Part shown: one piece after another, positions 50,601-58,471 of the stretch
Layout: each line of letters opens with the position of its first letter
Position numbering within the stretch: the stretch's first letter is position 1
Source: a virus
DNA length: 64,000 nucleotides
Direction: 5' to 3' (one strand)
IMG/VR virus record: IMGVR_UViG_3300018476_000014
Location: 1-64,000 of that record
Notes under the pieces: generated by a model
Database searches by the model: none
The model's input: only the letters and a program-made list of their open reading frames with translations
Told to the model about the DNA's origin: nothing
Position numbers and translations under genes: made by a program

Positions 50601-53600
50601 GTTCCGCAAGAGCGTCCAGATGTTCGACCGCGAGATGCGCGCGGTGATCAAGCAGTTCCGCGACGCTGTCCGGGACGCGCTCAAGGACGCCAAGCTTGAC
50701 CCGATGGCGGCCAAGCCCGCCGAGTTCCAGTCACCGGAAGAGTGGCTCGGCATCTTCGCCAACCAGATCCTGCACGGTGAACTGAAGGGCGAGTTCGAGG
50801 GCATGGAGAACACCATGTTCGCCACGGCGCTGACGCTCTACCGGGCCGGCGACATCGACGGGCTGTGGGAACAGATCTCCGGCACCAAGCGCCTGGCCAG
50901 CAAGTCGGGCGACGTGCAGCGCTACCACAAGCGCAAGGCCGGCACGGTGCTCGAGCGCGAGGAGAAGGCCGAGCCCACCGACCAGGCGCTGATCGTCAAG
51001 AACAAGTGGTTCAAGGCCGGCCACCGCGTCGAGCCGCTGCAAACCCTGACCGGGGCAGAAGCACTTACGCGTGCCGGCAAGGTGAAGATGGATTCCAGCT
51101 TCACCAGCCCGTTCGCCTGGGTGCGCAAGATGCACTCCAAGGCGCTCAGGCAGATGGTCGGCGACACGCCGGTGCACATCATCAGCCGCGAGGACATGGA
51201 CCGGATCGCCAACAAGCCGAGCGACTCGAACAGTCAGGTCGCCGGGCTGTTCATGCCGTACGGCGCGAGCCGCTCGCCGAGCAAGATTCTGTCCGGCAAG
51301 GACCAGCCGGCGATCTTCATCGCCGCAGACAGTGCTGCTGATCCGCACAACTTCGCGCACACCCTGATGCATGAGATGACGCATGCGGCGACCAGCTATG
51401 CGCTGCACCACGACATCCGCGGCATGGGGCGGATCATCCGGACCATGCGCACCATGCTGGAGGCGGAGCTGCGGATCAGCGGTGCCTGGGAACATCTAGA
51501 TCCCGAGCTGCACACCTACGGCTTCACCAACGATGCCGAGTTCGTAGCGGAAGCTTTCTCGAATCCGAACTTCCAGAACATGCTGATGCACTTCGAGGTG
51601 TCTCCCGAGCTGGCGGCTACGATCGGCAGTTTCACCGGCGGGAAGCCACGCATGACCTGGTGGCAGGCGTTCACCAAGGCGGTCAGCAATGCGCTGGGCA
51701 TCCTCGTGCCGCGTGGCGACTCCTACTTCGAGCAGATCCTGAAGCTGCAGCCCGACCTGATGATGACGAGCGCCGAGATCTTCGAAGATCGGCTTGCCAA
51801 GAATCCGACGCTTGGGCAGATCTTCTCCAAGCCGTTCGCCAAGACCCAGCTCAACGCCGCCGAGCCACTGATCCTGCAGTCGGTGAATCACTCGTTCGAC
51901 GCGACGCGTCAGGCCGTCGAGGACAAGTGGTACAGCCTCAACGCGCGCACCATCAAGAACCGCCTAGCCACCACCTACGAGCAGATGCGGCGCTCGGACT
52001 ATTGGTTTGGCACGGGTGCCGACAACAAGTTCCGTCCGGTGGGGAGGCTTCTCTTGTCGGCCCGCAACATCCGCAACAAGCTCGCCAACCCTGGTCGTTT
52101 GCTGGTTCGCAAGCAGCTCGAGCTGAAGATCAAGGACCGCCCGGAATACGACAGGCTGTCGGAAAACATCCACGAGGCGACGCTGCTCGGCATGGACCCG
52201 CAGATCTCCCTTGCCGACAACATCACCGCCGGCAACGTCTCCAAGGCCGGCGACCTCGACGCCTACAAGCGCGCCGCCTTCCCGGAGTTGAAGAAAGCCT
52301 ACGACGCGCTGAAGCCGGCGACCCAGCAGATCTATGCCGACACGGTCAGGCACCACAAGGATCAGGAGAACACGCGGCGCACCGAGCTGACCAAGAACGC
52401 CTTGGCCAAGGTTGTCGACTTCTGGAGTCTCACCCTGCCGACATCGCAGAAGCAGGCGGTGGAAGACATCATGGAGGGGCTGCTCGACGCCGACCCGGCG
52501 ACCATCACCGACCCGGTCAAGCAGGCCCGGGCGACAGCGCTTCGACAGGCGCTCGGCAAGCACGCGGACTCGCTGGGCAACGTCGCCGAGATGCGCTCGG
52601 TGAAGGGCGTCTACGTGCCGCTGATGCGCTGGGGCAAGTATGTCATCACCGCCACGCAACAGGTGAAGGCCCCTCCTGGCGGCACCATCGACCCGCAGAA
52701 CCCGAACCAGATCCTGTTCGATGACAAGGCCGCCTACAAAGCCTACGTCAACGCCAACCAGGACCAGATCGATCGCGTCGGCTCCGAGTGGTGGGACCCG
52801 GTGACCGGCAAGCGGACGCAGAAGAAGGCATCCGTCGCACACACCCCTGGCGGCCCGCTCACCTACCCGGTGCAGGTGTTCCGCGTCCACGTCATGAACC
52901 GGCTGGTCGAGATGGACGACAGTGAAGGCAAGCTGGCGCGCCGCCGCGAGGATCTGGTGAGCAAAGGCTTCCAGGTCACCCAGGTGGTGATGACCGACAA
53001 GGAGATGGCCCGCGGTGGCGACCTGATGCCGTCGCACATCACCAAGATCATGAACGCCATGGACGCGTCGGGCACGTCAACGATCGGCAAGACGGCGTTC
53101 CAGCATGCTCTGCAGGATGCCTATGTCCGGACGCTGATGAACAGCCGCGCCCAGCACCGCAGGCTGAAGCGGCAGGGTATCCAGGGCTTCAACCGCGACC
53201 TGGTGAACGCCACCAACAATGCCAACCACATCATGTCGGGCCACATCGCCAACCTCCAGCTGCAGCCACAGCTGGATAAAGCTTCGAAAGAGCTGAACGA
53301 GTGGGTGAAGCAGGAGGAGAAGAACGACTACGGCGTCGCCTCGAACCGCAAACACATCGAGCGCCAGGCGATGGTCAAGGAACTCTACCAGCGCATCGAG
53401 CACATGCAGACGCGCAACGAGGATCACTGGGGCCAGCACGCCTTAAGGAACGTGCTCGACCTGTCGTTCCTCACCCATCTGGCGAGCCCCGCCTACACCA
53501 TCGTCAACCTGATGCAGACGGTGGTCACCTCCTTGCCAGTGCTGGGGGCTGCCCACGGCATGTTCCGCACCGGTCGCGAGATGGCACGTGCCGCCAAGGA

Positions 53601-54990
53601 CCTGGGCGTCCACAGGACCGTGGTGCGCGGGGTATGGGAGACAGGGCGTGAAGCGGTGCACGCCTTCCACAAGATCCCGATCGAGCAGTACAACCACCAC
53701 GAGGACGCCAAGAAAAAGATCCTCCGCGCCGAGCCGGCCGCCAAAGGTGGCGTCGATCTCCTCGAGCAGATGGGACTCTCTGCATCGGGCGGCATCGAGG
53801 CGCCCGAAGTCAGCGAGATGAACAAGAACTGGGGGTCCGTCCGGCTCACCCGCACGGTGCGGGCGGCGCGCGCCGCCCCGGAATCCGCCGAGGCGGTCAA
53901 CCGCTACACGACGTTTCTCGCAGCCTGGCGGCTGGCCAGGCAGGACGGCATGTCGATCGCCGAGGCGGACGAGTATGCCGTGTCGATGGTCGAGAAGACG
54001 CAAGGCGGATACGCCAGTGAAAACAACCCGTCTTTCCTGTCAGGAAAATGGCTGGCCTTCCCGCTGCAGTTCAAGAAGTACCCGCTGATGTACGGGCAGA
54101 TGTATTACGGCGCAGTGATGCGCACGCTCGGCCCGAACCCATCCAAGGCCGACCGCTGGGAGGCAGCAAAGCAGACCGCGTATCTCTCGGCCACCACCAT
54201 GGCGTTCGCCGGCGTCGGCGGCCTGCCCTTCATCGAGTTCGGCCGCGCCTTCGCGCTGGCAGCCCTGGCGATCGGTGGCGATGAAGAGCCATGGAAGTGG
54301 GACGACTACGAGAACGCCATGGAGGAATGGTTTGCCGACATGACCAAGTTCGCGCTCGGCAAGCACTCGGCCATGGCCGCCGAGGCGCTGGTCTATGGCG
54401 CCACCCGGTTCCTTGGCATCGACACCTCGTCGCGCATGGGCAACTCGTCGTCTGTGCTCTTCGGCGAGCCCAAGAAGAGCGACGAGATGGGGGTCAAGGC
54501 ATGGCTGTTCGAGCTGACCGGCGGTGCCGGGCTCGACACCATCGGCGACACCATCCAGGCGTTCCAGGGCGACATCTCCAAGCTGCCGATGCCGAAGGCC
54601 TTCCAGGACATCTACAAGGCCTACACCAAGAGCCAGGAGGGCACCGTCACCAAGACCGGCCGGCAGGTCGGCAAGGAGTTCACCACTGCCGAAGCGGTCG
54701 CTCAAGGGCTGGGCTTCAGGCCGCGCAAGGACGTCCGGTCCTACGAGGCCGGTGGCTCCGGCACGAAGAACCGCGAGGAACAGCGGGCGAGTCGCGATCG
54801 CACCAACCTGATGGGCGAGTGGGCGAAGGCCGACTCGTGGCATCGCCCGGCCGTGTGGACCAAGAAGATCATGAAGTGGAACCGCGAGCACCCCGATCAG
54901 AAGATCACCCGTGCCTCGCTGCAGAAGTCGCTGAACCGGCGCAAGCAGCAGGCCAAGGAGGACAAGAAGATGCGTGAGGAGCAGGACTGA
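47677..54990 (+). CDS. Giant virion protein with HEMTH metallopeptidase motif (2437 aa)
   Basis: The largest gene. N-terminal and middle repeats YTPLDYEPEDY, YTPIDYEPEPA and YTPVGYDPEPF, hydrophobic Ala/Gly segment near 170-210, then 400 residues of Pro/Ala/Glu-rich low complexity. A zincin motif HTLMHEMTHAA (H1232, E1233, H1236) lies mid-protein. The C-terminal third has an all-helical, membrane-compatible part (LDLSFLTHLASPAYTIVNLM). Probably an internal ejection protein injected with DNA. Two palindrome sites (47761, 49765) lie in its coding sequence. Confidence 0.75.
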   Translation: MERTYTPLDYEPEDYVPESEPVIAEPEKVKPSSTDPAPATEPPPAAAEPAPAEPETSRPAAPRARKYTPIDYEPEPAEDGWSKIPKNPIGSGTAIGRGLIGGTIDVKRQLGDAYEGFNVLRGSTELDLSEDPVTGYERRVPSLANIKDVDTGLTWLGETLGSAIPQFAPTIATAAVGTGIGGLTAPVTGPAGAFAGRAAGGLAGSIIQNFGDVWGGFKQDAGIRKLLDDKQVEPMFLAQSALAASALIGTLDAVSLGKITNKLGLSKELSPDELALEIAKKWTIASIAKRGGKGMAWEGITEAAQSMIAQAAEIGIGGNWDMTNRVVRLFDEFAGGAVQGGPAAALSPPADPKNNDLEVPPKPDDQPGEAAPVLPEGTPAPVEAAPAAEQATPGGLSATTPAPPAGLDKQPAEAEPAPVPEAATDPGTLAKPPAPVLPEPGSPVTVVGQGETAPDVAEALPTRPAAQAPAEDEGITEGAIPAEQEEAGSPFMRQMLARHAQQQDASVAAALQESLPAAPEQAAVQPPVIPPAPQPEVLGTAGARWRQDAPADATLAAPSPAVSGEAVTPENALPAAASEVSQEQVPSPPIEPAPAPQPDVSLEPTDQGVIPVAPAEKTPTYTPVGYDPEPFTPEDFEAEAAAEPAESDEDVPAVTEPAEEELAPAAAYVAGEYVPPKKKPETVVVKKRGKPAPKEEVKPSSTEGATPTKTGSTLTKAQRELHDEVTRAVPPDLETHPHGKAAIEEAVREHKSPVRPREEAHRKAQVEQTLEAARKHAKRRLDEEVAAVGSQAQQELDRAKSLARERETKGKPQERKRRGKTKGKAAEDVAIQSPKRWNESVEAERAKPAEEQNQDLIEYGAFRDARNKLGARDPKRASLNKEMDKAKERYLEGQRQAEEARKPAPAPVPETPAEAPALTQEEQEAILQSKNKEAEKQRAQQAAARREKTGTLLEPAVDAVAIPDEFYQPAGAKVAFRKSVQMFDREMRAVIKQFRDAVRDALKDAKLDPMAAKPAEFQSPEEWLGIFANQILHGELKGEFEGMENTMFATALTLYRAGDIDGLWEQISGTKRLASKSGDVQRYHKRKAGTVLEREEKAEPTDQALIVKNKWFKAGHRVEPLQTLTGAEALTRAGKVKMDSSFTSPFAWVRKMHSKALRQMVGDTPVHIISREDMDRIANKPSDSNSQVAGLFMPYGASRSPSKILSGKDQPAIFIAADSAADPHNFAHTLMHEMTHAATSYALHHDIRGMGRIIRTMRTMLEAELRISGAWEHLDPELHTYGFTNDAEFVAEAFSNPNFQNMLMHFEVSPELAATIGSFTGGKPRMTWWQAFTKAVSNALGILVPRGDSYFEQILKLQPDLMMTSAEIFEDRLAKNPTLGQIFSKPFAKTQLNAAEPLILQSVNHSFDATRQAVEDKWYSLNARTIKNRLATTYEQMRRSDYWFGTGADNKFRPVGRLLLSARNIRNKLANPGRLLVRKQLELKIKDRPEYDRLSENIHEATLLGMDPQISLADNITAGNVSKAGDLDAYKRAAFPELKKAYDALKPATQQIYADTVRHHKDQENTRRTELTKNALAKVVDFWSLTLPTSQKQAVEDIMEGLLDADPATITDPVKQARATALRQALGKHADSLGNVAEMRSVKGVYVPLMRWGKYVITATQQVKAPPGGTIDPQNPNQILFDDKAAYKAYVNANQDQIDRVGSEWWDPVTGKRTQKKASVAHTPGGPLTYPVQVFRVHVMNRLVEMDDSEGKLARRREDLVSKGFQVTQVVMTDKEMARGGDLMPSHITKIMNAMDASGTSTIGKTAFQHALQDAYVRTLMNSRAQHRRLKRQGIQGFNRDLVNATNNANHIMSGHIANLQLQPQLDKASKELNEWVKQEEKNDYGVASNRKHIERQAMVKELYQRIEHMQTRNEDHWGQHALRNVLDLSFLTHLASPAYTIVNLMQTVVTSLPVLGAAHGMFRTGREMARAAKDLGVHRTVVRGVWETGREAVHAFHKIPIEQYNHHEDAKKKILRAEPAAKGGVDLLEQMGLSASGGIEAPEVSEMNKNWGSVRLTRTVRAARAAPESAEAVNRYTTFLAAWRLARQDGMSIAEADEYAVSMVEKTQGGYASENNPSFLSGKWLAFPLQFKKYPLMYGQMYYGAVMRTLGPNPSKADRWEAAKQTAYLSATTMAFAGVGGLPFIEFGRAFALAALAIGGDEEPWKWDDYENAMEEWFADMTKFALGKHSAMAAEALVYGATRFLGIDTSSRMGNSSSVLFGEPKKSDEMGVKAWLFELTGGAGLDTIGDTIQAFQGDISKLPMPKAFQDIYKAYTKSQEGTVTKTGRQVGKEFTTAEAVAQGLGFRPRKDVRSYEAGGSGTKNREEQRASRDRTNLMGEWAKADSWHRPAVWTKKIMKWNREHPDQKITRASLQKSLNRRKQQAKEDKKMREEQD
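47761..47777. promoter_or_regulatory. GTTNAAC-family palindrome, site 16, inside the giant virion gene
   Basis: gttaaacccagttcaac encodes VKPSST in frame with codons atypical for the gene. Confidence 0.6.
49765..49781. promoter_or_regulatory. GTTNAAC-family palindrome, site 17, inside the giant virion gene
   Basis: gttaaacctagttcaac encodes VKPSST again, 2004 bases after site 16 and in the same frame. Confidence 0.6.
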
Positions 54991-55265
54991 TGAACCGACT
55001 GGCAGCCATGCATGATCGTGACATCCGTATCCAGTGGGTCGACTGCGACGACATGACGGTGACGTTCGCCAACGGGGTGACGCTGCCGATCATCGGCTTC
55101 CTCGCCCCGGATAAATACACCCTGGTCGATGACGCTGTGGAGGGGGGTTATGCCGAGTTCGGCAACGACGAGTTCGGCTACGGCTACTACCCGGTCAGGC
55201 TGATCGGCGACGAGGAATATGAGCAGGAGCTGAAGGAGTTCGAGCATGCCCTCCAAGAGCGATAA
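54990..55265 (+). CDS. Small acidic protein (91 aa)
   Basis: TGATG overlap with the giant gene. Strand-rich start (DIRIQWVDCDDMTVTFANGV) and acidic end (GDEEYEQELKEFEHALQ). Unknown. Confidence 0.65.
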   Translation: MNRLAAMHDRDIRIQWVDCDDMTVTFANGVTLPIIGFLAPDKYTLVDDAVEGGYAEFGNDEFGYGYYPVRLIGDEEYEQELKEFEHALQER

Positions 55266-55404
55266 GCAGAAGCGCACCATGGCGGCCGCTGCCCACGACA
55301 AGGGGTTTGCCAAAAAGCTGGGCATCCCGCAGTCTGTCGCCAAGGACTTCAACCAGGCGGACAAGCGGAAGGGCGGGCACAAGCAGGGCAAGGGACGGCG
55401 ATGA
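55246..55404 (+). CDS. Small basic conserved phage protein (52 aa)
   Basis: Sequence MPSKSDKQKRTMAAAAHDKG, FAKKLGIPQSVAKDFNQADK, then Lys/Gly-rich tail. I recognise KKTMAAAAHDKGFA/IPQSVAKDF as a recurring small phage protein of unknown role. Overlaps its neighbours at both ends. Confidence 0.65.
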   Translation: MPSKSDKQKRTMAAAAHDKGFAKKLGIPQSVAKDFNQADKRKGGHKQGKGRR

Positions 55405-55607
55405 GCCTGTGGCACAAGCTCTTCGGCGACCCGGATGGCCCGAAGACATTCGAGCAGGATCTCGAGCTGATGATCGCTCGCTGGACCGACCCGAGCCGCA
55501 AGAGGGAGCGGACCATGTCAGTCGACCAGATCGGGGAAGCGCTTCTCACCCGTGCCGAGCAGGCTCTCGACCGACCAAGACCCAAGCCCACGAGGAAACC
55601 ACGATGA
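55401..55607 (+). CDS. Unknown small protein (68 aa)
   Basis: ATGA overlap. MSLWHKLFGDPDGPKTFEQD then a basic C-terminus (DRPRPKPTRKPR). Unknown. Confidence 0.6.
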   Translation: MSLWHKLFGDPDGPKTFEQDLELMIARWTDPSRKRERTMSVDQIGEALLTRAEQALDRPRPKPTRKPR

Positions 55608-55798
55608 AGGAACTCGCTCACGTCAGATACACTAGGAAGGGCGCGCTGATCGAGAAGCTCGCCGGGCAGTTCGCGCACGCCGCCGGCTACTCGCTGACCG
55701 AGGACAACGTCAACCAGTGGCGGCTGGCCATGACCTCGCTGATCGACGGCATCCTCGAGCTGGTCGAGGAGCCGCGGAGGGACGACGATGAAACGTAA
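55604..55798 (+). CDS. Unknown small protein (64 aa)
   Basis: ATGA overlap with the previous gene. MKELAHVRYTRKGALIEKLA, then helices and an acidic end (ELVEEPRRDDDET). Unknown. Confidence 0.6.
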   Translation: MKELAHVRYTRKGALIEKLAGQFAHAAGYSLTEDNVNQWRLAMTSLIDGILELVEEPRRDDDET

Positions 55799-56087
55799 GA
55801 TGACGCAGTTCGATTCCGGCAAGATGGAGGCGGGCGGCGCCGGCAGTGGCACCCTGCCGTCGTCCAGCCTGCGCGGCTCGCAGTGGGGCAAGGGGATGCG
55901 CCCGACCGAGGAGCCGATGTCCAAGATGGAGCTGCGCGCCAAGCAGCGCCAGGCGCAGCCGAGCGAGGCCAAGCCACGCGAGAGCTGGGACGAGTGGCAG
56001 GCCCGCAATAAAGCCAGCCGCAAGAAGGACGACGTCGCTTTCGCGAAGGGAGGGATGGTCCGCAACGACTACGCGAAGAAATGTTGA
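55788..56087 (+). CDS. Unknown small protein (99 aa)
   Basis: Basic and Gly/Ser-rich, contains VAFAKGGMVRND, reminiscent of the GG-containing motifs in the virion proteins at 42-47 kb. Perhaps virion-associated. Confidence 0.55.
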   Translation: MKRKMTQFDSGKMEAGGAGSGTLPSSSLRGSQWGKGMRPTEEPMSKMELRAKQRQAQPSEAKPRESWDEWQARNKASRKKDDVAFAKGGMVRNDYAKKC

Positions 56088-56539
56088 AGCGCGCCGACGG
56101 CGGTGAAGACATCTTCACCAAGCACGAAAACATCAACATGAACTACAACCTGATTGGGAAGGCTAAGATGCCCCACGAATCCGACCATGACCGCATGAAC
56201 CGCACCGGGCTGTCATCGCTCCGGATCACCGACGATGAGAGCAAGGCGGTGCAGAAGACGCCGAACCGCGTCTCGCTCGACTCCATGGAGAAGAAGATCA
56301 AGCACACGGAGTTCCTGCACCCGGGGCTCATGCCGCACATGACGATCTGCTTCATGCTATTGGAGAACGGCTTTGCGCTGATCGGCAAGTCGACGCCGGC
56401 CGACCCCGAGAACTTCGATGAGAAGCTCGGCATGAAATTCGCCTACGAGGATGCGCTGCGGCAGATGTGGCCGCTCGAGGCCTACCTACTGCGAGAGAAA
56501 ATGTTCACGGAATCCGCCGGCGCTTCTGCTGGGGGTTAA
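56081..56539 (+). CDS. Gp49-like phage protein (152 aa)
   Basis: Residues 65-140 (ICFMLLENGFALIGKSTPAD, ENFDEKLGMKFAYEDALRQM, WPLEAYLLRE) match the Phage Gp49/66 family, small proteins of unknown function in many tailed phages. ATG at 56081 lies inside the end of the preceding gene. Confidence 0.75.
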   Translation: MLKRADGGEDIFTKHENINMNYNLIGKAKMPHESDHDRMNRTGLSSLRITDDESKAVQKTPNRVSLDSMEKKIKHTEFLHPGLMPHMTICFMLLENGFALIGKSTPADPENFDEKLGMKFAYEDALRQMWPLEAYLLREKMFTESAGASAGG

Positions 56540-56555
56540 CAAGGGGAGTACTGAA

Positions 56556-57221
56556 ATGCCGAGATCTTTTAAAGCTCTGATCACTTTGCTCGAGGGACCT
56601 GACCAAAGCCTGCCCGGTGATCAGCCGCATCCCAGCCACCCGATCGTCATCCCGCCGGATGCGATCGCGCCGGGTGTACCGACGCACCCGATTTATATTC
56701 CGGTCTATCCCGACAACTCACTGCCGGGGAACCAACCCTACCCGGACCAGGGACTGCCCGGTGAACAGCCACACCCCGACCAGGGCCTGCCGGGTGAACA
56801 GCCACGTCCCGATCAAGGCCTGCCCGGTGAGCAGCCACGTCCTGACCAAGGCCTGCCCGGTGAGCAGCCACGTCCGGATCAGGGCCTGCCGCCCTTCCCG
56901 AGCCACCCGATTGTCATCCCGCCGGATGCGATTGCTCCTGGTGTGCCAACCCATCCGATCGTCATCCCGCCGGACGGCTCGCCCCCCTACATCGACAACT
57001 CGTTGCCGGGCGGCCAGGGTGGAGTTCCCACCCATCCGATCGTCCTGCCGCCACTGCCGGAGAATATCGAAGAGAGCGATCAGGCGCTGATCATGGTGAA
57101 GACCGGTGAGCAGACGACCTGGTACATCATCGGTGCCGACAATGAGTTGCGGCCGAGTGAAGGCGAGTCGAGTGGCGGCGGCAGGGCCGGCAAGAAGGGT
57201 GGCAAGGCGTCCAAGAAGTAA
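56556..57221 (+). CDS. Proline-rich repeat protein (221 aa)
   Basis: ATG at 56556 after AAGGGGAGTACTGAA. MPRSFKALITLLEGPDQ, then Pro/His-rich segments HPSHPIVIPPDAIAPGVPTH and five 11-residue repeats LPGEQPHPDQG. The C-terminal 60 residues hold LIMVKTGEQTTWYIIGADNE, then a Lys-rich end. Extended polyproline-like. A type seen near lysis genes in other podophages; role unknown. Confidence 0.7.
   Translation: MPRSFKALITLLEGPDQSLPGDQPHPSHPIVIPPDAIAPGVPTHPIYIPVYPDNSLPGNQPYPDQGLPGEQPHPDQGLPGEQPRPDQGLPGEQPRPDQGLPGEQPRPDQGLPPFPSHPIVIPPDAIAPGVPTHPIVIPPDGSPPYIDNSLPGGQGGVPTHPIVLPPLPENIEESDQALIMVKTGEQTTWYIIGADNELRPSEGESSGGGRAGKKGGKASKK
56721..56885 (+). repeat. Five tandem 33-bp repeats (coding)
   Basis: Units at 56721, 56754, 56787, 56820 and 56853, each beginning CTGCC(C/G)GG. 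They encode LPGEQPHPDQG and variants, within the proline-rich protein. Confidence 0.8.
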
Positions 57222-57272
57222 CCAGAAGTAGGCGAGCTATGCCGACGTGCGGCATAGCTCGTGAGGCCAGCC

Positions 57273-58007
57273 ATGCATTTCGACCGTGACATCTACTTCA
57301 GCAACGTCCGCGAGGAGTTGTTCTTCGGGGCGTTGACGCAGCAGCAGGTCGACGGTCAGGGCATCTTACTGGGGTTGTGGGAGGGCCAGTATACCGGCAC
57401 TCCCATGACCGACATCCGCTGGCTCGCCTATATCCTGGCGACCGTCTACCACGAGTGCGCCACGACGATGTGGCCGATCACCGAGCAGGGCTCTCAGGAG
57501 TACCTGCAAAGCAAGGAATACTGGCCCTACATCGGACGCGGATTCGTGATGCTCACATGGGAGGGCAACTACCGCAACGCTTCGGCGCAGCTCAGCCTGA
57601 CCGGCGACCGCGATCTGGTGGACCACCCCGAGATGGCGCTGGACAGTTTGATCTCGGCGCGCGTCCTGTTCCGCGGCATGGCCGAAGGCTGGTACACCGG
57701 CAGAAAGCTGGGGGAATATTTCAACGACGATCCAGAGGACCCGAAAGACGATCCAGTCAACGCAAGACAGATCGTCAACGGCAACGATGACGACCTGCTC
57801 ATTGCGGGGTACCACGCGTCGTTCCTGCTGGCGTTAACTCTCAGCATGGAAGACACGGGACTGCCGGCTCAGACGAGTGGGGGTGGGGATACGCTGGAGC
57901 CGACCGTTCCTCCCACAATGTCCGAACAACCGACGATCATAAATGTTCAAACACCGCCGGGAGTCGGTGTCGTGATTCATCTCAACGGAGAGGAGTTAAC
58001 GACATGA
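57273..58007 (+). CDS. GH19-type endolysin (244 aa)
   Basis: ATG at 57273 after GAGG. Family 19 glycoside hydrolase features: YHECATTMWPITE (59-71, Glu61 and Glu71 as candidate catalytic acids) and YIGRGFVMLTWEGNY (86-100), and a later IVNGND. No signal peptide, so export would need the adjacent holin. Degrades peptidoglycan (or chitin-like glycan) at lysis. Confidence 0.85.
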   Translation: MHFDRDIYFSNVREELFFGALTQQQVDGQGILLGLWEGQYTGTPMTDIRWLAYILATVYHECATTMWPITEQGSQEYLQSKEYWPYIGRGFVMLTWEGNYRNASAQLSLTGDRDLVDHPEMALDSLISARVLFRGMAEGWYTGRKLGEYFNDDPEDPKDDPVNARQIVNGNDDDLLIAGYHASFLLALTLSMEDTGLPAQTSGGGDTLEPTVPPTMSEQPTIINVQTPPGVGVVIHLNGEELTT

Positions 58008-58022
58008 CAACCGAGCATACCC

Positions 58023-58229
58023 ATGAGCGCCAGTGAAGAAGCAGCGAAGGCCGCCACTAGTGCTATCGATGCCATGCGGACGAACCCGTCCTGCCTGGCA
58101 GCACTCATGCTGGCGGCAATGTTTTCAATGCTCAGCTACTACAACAACCAGCGAGACGACGAGCAGAGATCAAGGACTCTCGATATCCTGATGAAGAGCT
58201 GTTTCAAACCTGATGGGGGACCGCACTGA
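58023..58229 (+). CDS. Holin-like membrane protein (68 aa)
   Basis: One hydrophobic segment (SCLAALMLAAMFSMLSYY, about 23-40) with charged C-terminus, directly after the endolysin. A holin or spanin-like role is inferred from position and topology. Ends in a TGATG-style overlap with the next gene. Confidence 0.55.
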   Translation: MSASEEAAKAATSAIDAMRTNPSCLAALMLAAMFSMLSYYNNQRDDEQRSRTLDILMKSCFKPDGGPH

Positions 58230-58471
58230 TGGCCAAGAGAGTTCGCGACTACAAGCACGAGTACGCGATCTACCACGGCAAGCCAGAGAAGATCAAAGAG
58301 CGCGCCGAGCGCGTTCAGGCGCGCCGGGATGTCGTCAAGGACAAGGGGGCTGCAGCGGTGGCGGGCAAGGATGTCCACCACAAGAAGGCGATCCGGCACG
58401 GCGGTGGCAACGGCAAGGGGAACCTCGCCATCACCTCGACTAAACACCGTGGCTGGAACCGTGGAAGTTAG
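58229..58471 (+). CDS. HNH-like basic protein (80 aa)
   Basis: Basic: RDYKHEYAIYHGKPEKIKER, then KDVHHKKAIRHGGGNGKGNL. Fits a known small phage family with DHKNGN / NGxxNL that resembles an HNH nuclease core. Here HHKK replaces the usual DHK, so activity is doubtful. Its last 32 bases overlap the end of the primase gene (convergent). Confidence 0.6.
   Translation: MAKRVRDYKHEYAIYHGKPEKIKERAERVQARRDVVKDKGAAAVAGKDVHHKKAIRHGGGNGKGNLAITSTKHRGWNRGS

Noticed and set aside
56721-56885. Regular 33-bp repeats as a possible CRISPR array
   Set aside because: Contiguous units with no spacers and a continuous reading frame; these are protein repeats.
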